The position numbers and the translations under genes are program-made. From positions 1 to 8,412 of the forward strand of contig CAJOED010000076.1 in NCBI GenBank assembly GCA_905233335.1: a stretch of DNA of 8,412 nt, read 5' to 3'. A model generated the notes under the pieces. The model did not search any database and had not been told where the DNA came from. It was given only the letters and a program-made list of their open reading frames with translations. This document shows positions 4,546-8,412 of the stretch, in pieces. Origin of the DNA: an uncultured Synergistales bacterium (GTDB taxonomy: Bacteria > Synergistota > Synergistia > Synergistales > Aminobacteriaceae). Each line of letters begins with the position of its first letter. Within the stretch, counting starts at the first letter, position 1.

Positions 4546-7013
4546 CACGCAATATTCCCCCGCATGATTTCGCTCGCACGGTGCACAACATACTCAACCC
4601 CGCTGGCTGTCGACATCTCACGAGCCGCATCACTCTTGGCCTTAGTCGCATTCTCATCCATAAACCTGTCGCCCTTCACCTCAATAAGCCGGTATGAGCC
4701 GTCATTCATGATTGCGATAAAGTCAGGGTAGTATTGCCGCAGTCTTCCCGACTCCGGGTCGTAATAGTTCACGAACAAATCACCCTGCCCCGCCGTGAAC
4801 ATTCCCGTAAAATATACTTCTCTCACGTCGTTATTCCTCATGTAGTGCTCAAAGCATATTCTTTCAGGCCACGAGTCAAAGCAATATGTGTCCGCGTGAA
4901 AACTCTTTGCCGATTGTCCGTCCGTGAAGTTCGCTCTTGTGAGTACGAGGTCCTCTATTGCGGAAAACTCATAGTACCCGGCGTTTTTCGGTTCACGCAG
5001 CAGCACTAACTCTTTGTCTTCCGTCTTCCTCACAGCAGCTACCTCGAACAGCTCACGGAACACAGCAGGAATAATTACGTCATAGATTACCGCGTTGTAC
5101 CTGCTCACAGCGTCAAGTATCACGTTCACACCGTCGGCGGACTCCCGGAGTATTTTTGCCGCAAGTACGCACGATATATTCATACAGCGCGAAAGTTCAG
5201 CCACAAGCATTAACTCACTGTATTTTCTGTTCTGCTGTATGTAGTCTATGTTCGTCTTATGTTCGGGTGTGTTGTCGCTCGTGATTGTCCCGCCCGTGTA
5301 TTTTGTGCTCTCGTACCTCGTCAGGTCAATATCCGCAAGCCCAAAGTCTACCGGCTGTGTGTATGTCTTTTCCGTGAGGGAGTATTCATGCGTAACAACC
5401 TTCAACGTTACCCTGCGCAACGGAGGCACAACATGCACCTGATACTTTTTCCGCGTGGGACTTTCCGTGTCTGTCATGTCGCGTATCTCCATGTTGAAGT
5501 TCTTGTGCAGTTCGTCGTTCAGTATGTCGTAATTCTCCTTTGAGAGAAATATTGAGGCCGTCTGTCTGTCGTTCGTGATTGACCGCAAACATCTCATCGT
5601 CGCCTGAAGCACAAAAATTTTTGACTTCGGACTACGGTACAGCGCAACCCCGAAAAGAGACCTGCAGTTCCACCCCTCTTTGCCCTTCTCCACCAGGATA
5701 ATGAACTGCTTTTCGCTGTCTTCAGTGTCGAGAGCGTTGAACTCTCTGATGTCGTCGTCCTTTGTGTATTTCGTATCGCCGACGTTCACCAGGATTTTTG
5801 TGGCAGGTATATTCATTTCGGAGAGTATGTTTTCGAGAACAGGGCGCACCTCACGCACAGCCTCATCAACACTGGCAGCATATACCGCAAGTTTCGGGGT
5901 CAGTCCCTCGTACGTTCTCCCGCCGTAACGCTCCCAAAACTCACTCACAGCCGCAAGCAAAAATTCCTCATTCTTGACGTTCGCATACCCGAATGGCTCG
6001 GCGTTCTTCAGGTAACCGTTACGAATCGACTCCCGCAATCCGTACGCATATACTACTTCCGGCAGTATCTGGTTGTCCACGTATGGCGTGCCCGTGTAGT
6101 TGTAACAGCCCACTATCGACGTACTTTTCGCGAGAGTGTTTATCGTGTCCCGGAGGCTGGTCTTCTTTGTGTTCCCGGCTCTCATTGTCTCCTCTAACTT
6201 GCTCCCGAAAAGATGATGCGCCTCATCAACATATACTCCCAAGCGCGGAAGCCTGCACAAACGCTCGAAACGCTGATTGTCGACTAGCGATGATTCATCC
6301 CGTAACTCGTTGCCGCTGAATAATACTTGAGCGGGGCTGTCGGGTTTATGCTTCTTCTTGAGAATTATCTTCTGCGTGTTCGAGATTACTATGTTGTAGT
6401 CAGAACCATCTATCGTTGCAAGTTTCGTATCGCTGTCATCAAGAAAGTGAAAGTGTATGTTCGTCTCAAGCACTCCGACATATTCCGGCGGAACTACCTT
6501 TGCTTTGTCGAACGTCTTAATCTCACGCAATGACTGAAGCACCGTCTTATCCGGCGCAAACACCAATACATTATGGCAGTATCTGTTATCAGCAGGAAAT
6601 TTACGGGCAAGCAGAAACTCATAGAATATACACGCCGCTATCAATATCGTCTTGCCTAGTCCCATCGTCAGCGCATATATGTAGTTCGGGTAGTCCTCAC
6701 GATACCGCTTCATTCGCGCAAAAAGTTCTTCCGTCCTCCTGCCGTCCTCAACATAATATGACGCTCCCGAAAATTTCCCCGTCCTTTTCCGCCAGTCGTC
6801 GAACATCTCCCATACTTGCGCATTGTTCATATACTCCTTCACGAATACATACATGCTCAACGCCTCGAACTGCGGAAGCCTCAAGAATGCAGAGTGATTT
6901 TCTGACGGGTCATTGTACGCGAGAAATTTCCGGGTCAACGGCGCATACTCCCCCATGATGTCTTTCTTATGGGCGGCGTAATATTCCATGAGCTGACTGT
7001 AGAACTCACTCAT
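4545..7013 (-). CDS. res: Type III-like restriction enzyme subunit: SF2 helicase with C-terminal PD-ExK nuclease
   Basis: The protein is 822 aa. It is predicted to hydrolyse ATP on foreign DNA and cut it in complex with the upstream Mod protein. An N-terminal region of unknown role (1-110) is followed by the SF2 core: Walker A MGLGKT (117-122), DEAH (263-266), TGTP (307-310), VEKGKEGWN (441-449) and a motif VI-like Q470-ATMRCLR with R474 and R477. A long middle region leads to a nuclease motif with P763-D764, E778 and K780 (PDF...IEVKG). It is somewhat shorter than EcoP1I/EcoP15I-type Res. The ATG at 7011-7013 directly follows the mod stop codon (TGAATG), with a GGAGGT site 7 bases upstream, so the pair is co-transcribed and probably coupled. 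All motifs are intact. A phage-defence helicase of a related, non-classical type is the main alternative. Confidence 0.9.
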   Translation of the reverse strand: MSEFYSQLMEYYAAHKKDIMGEYAPLTRKFLAYNDPSENHSAFLRLPQFEALSMYVFVKEYMNNAQVWEMFDDWRKRTGKFSGASYYVEDGRRTEELFARMKRYREDYPNYIYALTMGLGKTILIAACIFYEFLLARKFPADNRYCHNVLVFAPDKTVLQSLREIKTFDKAKVVPPEYVGVLETNIHFHFLDDSDTKLATIDGSDYNIVISNTQKIILKKKHKPDSPAQVLFSGNELRDESSLVDNQRFERLCRLPRLGVYVDEAHHLFGSKLEETMRAGNTKKTSLRDTINTLAKSTSIVGCYNYTGTPYVDNQILPEVVYAYGLRESIRNGYLKNAEPFGYANVKNEEFLLAAVSEFWERYGGRTYEGLTPKLAVYAASVDEAVREVRPVLENILSEMNIPATKILVNVGDTKYTKDDDIREFNALDTEDSEKQFIILVEKGKEGWNCRSLFGVALYRSPKSKIFVLQATMRCLRSITNDRQTASIFLSKENYDILNDELHKNFNMEIRDMTDTESPTRKKYQVHVVPPLRRVTLKVVTHEYSLTEKTYTQPVDFGLADIDLTRYESTKYTGGTITSDNTPEHKTNIDYIQQNRKYSELMLVAELSRCMNISCVLAAKILRESADGVNVILDAVSRYNAVIYDVIIPAVFRELFEVAAVRKTEDKELVLLREPKNAGYYEFSAIEDLVLTRANFTDGQSAKSFHADTYCFDSWPERICFEHYMRNNDVREVYFTGMFTAGQGDLFVNYYDPESGRLRQYYPDFIAIMNDGSYRLIEVKGDRFMDENATKAKSDAAREMSTASGVEYVVHRASEIMRGNIA

Positions 7014-8412
7014 TCATGACACCTCCACTTCAAGCGACTCCGACAGAACGTCCGTAATTTTCACACGTATAACTCCGGCACCTTCAGGAATGTCATACAC
7101 TCCGCGCACAAGTTCATTCTTTCCGGGAACATCAATCACTGCCGGCTGCATAACAGCTCCGTCATAATTCCAGTCGACAATCACAGAATCTACAAGCTGC
7201 CGCCAGTCCTCTACGTATTCTTTCTGCAACAATAATTTCTGCAATAAGTTCATGGGATAGAACGCATGAATTACCAGCTTCCGACCCTCACGCAAAATTT
7301 TCGCTTCCGACTCCCGCTTGAGCTGTATGTCGGCTCTGTCCCGCAGAACATCACATATCTCTATGTCCGTCCTGTACTTCTTGAGCTTCTCCTGTAGTGA
7401 GGCCATCAAGTCCGGCTCATGTCCCATGCACACAAGCGTAATTCTCTCGACGACTTCATTCGGGTTCTCATCGTATATGCGGTCGTACTTCATGTACGGG
7501 AGGTTAGCCGCAAGCTCTTCTATATCGGCCTTTGTCGCTATTCTGTTGACCGGCATAACCTTCACCATTCGCCCGTCAAGTTCACCGTCCCATATGCTGT
7601 CCGGCGGAAATGGCTGTACCTCAAGCGCACTCATGAGAATATCACGAGCCTCTACGGGATTGCGGAAAAAATCGTAGTTGTTCACGTTGTACACCTCAAA
7701 GCCCGTATACTTTTCGCCGCGTTCTATCGGGGGGATATTTTCGGCAACGTTCAGGAGGCGTTTTGTCGTCGTCTGTATTGCGCCCATGTTGATGTCTGCT
7801 CCGAGAAAGCGTCGGCCAAGTTTCATGGCTACGGATTGGGTTGTGCCGCTTCCCATGAAGCAGTCGAATACGAGGTCGCCGGGGTTTGATGAGGCAAGTA
7901 TGATTTTCTCTATAAGTGCTTCGGGTTTCTGTGTAGGGTAACCGACTCTCTCTGTAGCCATAGAGTTTATGTACGGAATTTCGTCCCACCAGTCTTTTGC
8001 TCGTGTACCTTCCTTCTTATAGAGCTTATATTTTTTCCCGTTAAGGTATTGCCATCGAAACTCTCCGTTCTCGTCCTTTTCCGTATAGTGCTTCCCTGCA
8101 TCAGCGTATGTGTCCCATAACTGATTCCAAGTATAGCCGTCAGTTTTTGAGTATATACAAATTATGTCATGGCAATTCTGAAAACCTTTTGAAGCCGCGC
8201 TCCACCTCTTATAACACCAGATAATTTCGTTCCTGAAATTGTCAGCCCCGAAAACCTCATCCATTATCATCCGTAAGTAATGCGATTTATGCCAGTCGCA
8301 ATGAAGATAGATACTCCCCCGATCACTCAACAGCTCCCGCATAAGAATCAGCCGCTCATACATGAACTGCAGATACTCATCATTCGTCCATATGTCCCCG
8401 TACTGTTTCTCC
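7014..8412 (-). CDS. mod: Type III-like adenine-specific DNA methyltransferase subunit (Mod), N-terminus outside the window
   Basis: The frame is open to the window end; 465 residues plus the stop are visible and the start lies beyond 8412. The first visible residues (EKQYGDIWTNDEYLQF, then MYERLILMRELL) are internal to the family, so the ATG at 8363 is not the start. Visible landmarks, numbered from the first complete codon: HCDWH (37-41), an interval of about 90 residues that should hold target recognition, DEIPYINS, GYPTQKPEALI (157-167) and the SAM-binding motif I in DCFMGSGTT (183-191). The catalytic DPPY/F-type motif of this beta-class order should lie just upstream, outside the window. 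The protein would methylate adenine at the recognition site and supply sequence specificity to Res. The C-terminal third (VYNVNNYDFFRNPVEAR onward) is typical of this group. The mod stop abuts the res start, giving one operon. Confidence 0.92.
   Translation of the reverse strand, partial: EKQYGDIWTNDEYLQFMYERLILMRELLSDRGSIYLHCDWHKSHYLRMIMDEVFGADNFRNEIIWCYKRWSAASKGFQNCHDIICIYSKTDGYTWNQLWDTYADAGKHYTEKDENGEFRWQYLNGKKYKLYKKEGTRAKDWWDEIPYINSMATERVGYPTQKPEALIEKIILASSNPGDLVFDCFMGSGTTQSVAMKLGRRFLGADINMGAIQTTTKRLLNVAENIPPIERGEKYTGFEVYNVNNYDFFRNPVEARDILMSALEVQPFPPDSIWDGELDGRMVKVMPVNRIATKADIEELAANLPYMKYDRIYDENPNEVVERITLVCMGHEPDLMASLQEKLKKYRTDIEICDVLRDRADIQLKRESEAKILREGRKLVIHAFYPMNLLQKLLLQKEYVEDWRQLVDSVIVDWNYDGAVMQPAVIDVPGKNELVRGVYDIPEGAGVIRVKITDVLSESLEVEVS
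7021..7026 (-). promoter_or_regulatory. Ribosome-binding site of res, inside the end of mod
   Basis: On the - strand GGAGGT ends 7 bases before the res ATG (7013-7011) and lies within the last codons of mod. It fixes the res start and fits translational coupling with mod. Confidence 0.85.

Noticed and set aside
4525..4731. Possible small + strand gene starting in the terminator hairpin
   Set aside because: Its start lies in the terminator loop and the rest is antisense to the conserved nuclease end of res.
5993..6958. Open frames on the + strand across res
   Set aside because: They have no ribosome-binding sites or recognisable protein features, and the res frame carries all helicase and nuclease motifs in order.
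7014..8363. ATG at 8363 as the start of mod
   Set aside because: The frame stays open to the window edge and the upstream codons encode family-typical sequence (YGDIWTNDEYLQF). The catalytic motif must also lie upstream.

Overview
The window holds two unrelated blocks that converge near position 4500. On the + strand (1..4494) is a tandem array of paralogous secreted lipoproteins: the 3' end of one gene cut by the window edge, then four complete genes. On the - strand (4545 to beyond 8412) is a type III-like restriction-modification pair, a methyltransferase (mod, N-terminus outside the window) followed directly by a helicase-nuclease (res). No tRNA, rRNA, CRISPR array, transposase or integrase was seen.

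The lipoproteins share a 25-residue signal peptide ending in a Gly-Gly-Cys (or Cys-Gly-Cys) lipobox-like site, a low-complexity Ser/Gly/Asp linker, and one or two copies of a roughly 150-residue beta-rich domain. Each domain is introduced by an acidic stretch and Gly-Arg-Asn. Two domain types can be told apart: type A (first domain of genes 2, 3 and 4, second domain of gene 2, and a divergent copy in gene 1) and type B (second domain of genes 3 and 4). I do not recognise the family or its function. A conserved Gly-x-Trp near each domain start and a conserved His-x-His near the type A end suggest a small beta-barrel or sandwich, but this is inference.

The array has its own control logic. A compact terminator-plus-promoter cassette (9-bp hairpin with two G-U pairs, T-tract, then TTGACA-18 bp-TACAAT 1 to 2 bases later) sits before genes 1 and 4. 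Before gene 3 the same cassette has lost its hairpin together with the stop codon of gene 2. Gene 2 therefore runs through the gene 3 promoter and ends inside the gene 3 ribosome-binding site. The expected transcription units are genes 1-2(-3) and gene 4. Long exact repeats (101 bp and 46 bp) and mosaic linkers show recent duplication or gene conversion within the array.

The organism is a bacterium with canonical sigma70-type promoters and strong AAGGAG ribosome-binding sites. Lipoproteins with Gly at +2 after the Cys would fit export to the outer membrane of a diderm. The style of the lipoproteins made me think of a host-associated lineage such as Synergistota, but I cannot establish this from the sequence. 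The R-M pair would methylate self DNA and cut foreign DNA; nothing in the sequence links it functionally to the lipoproteins.
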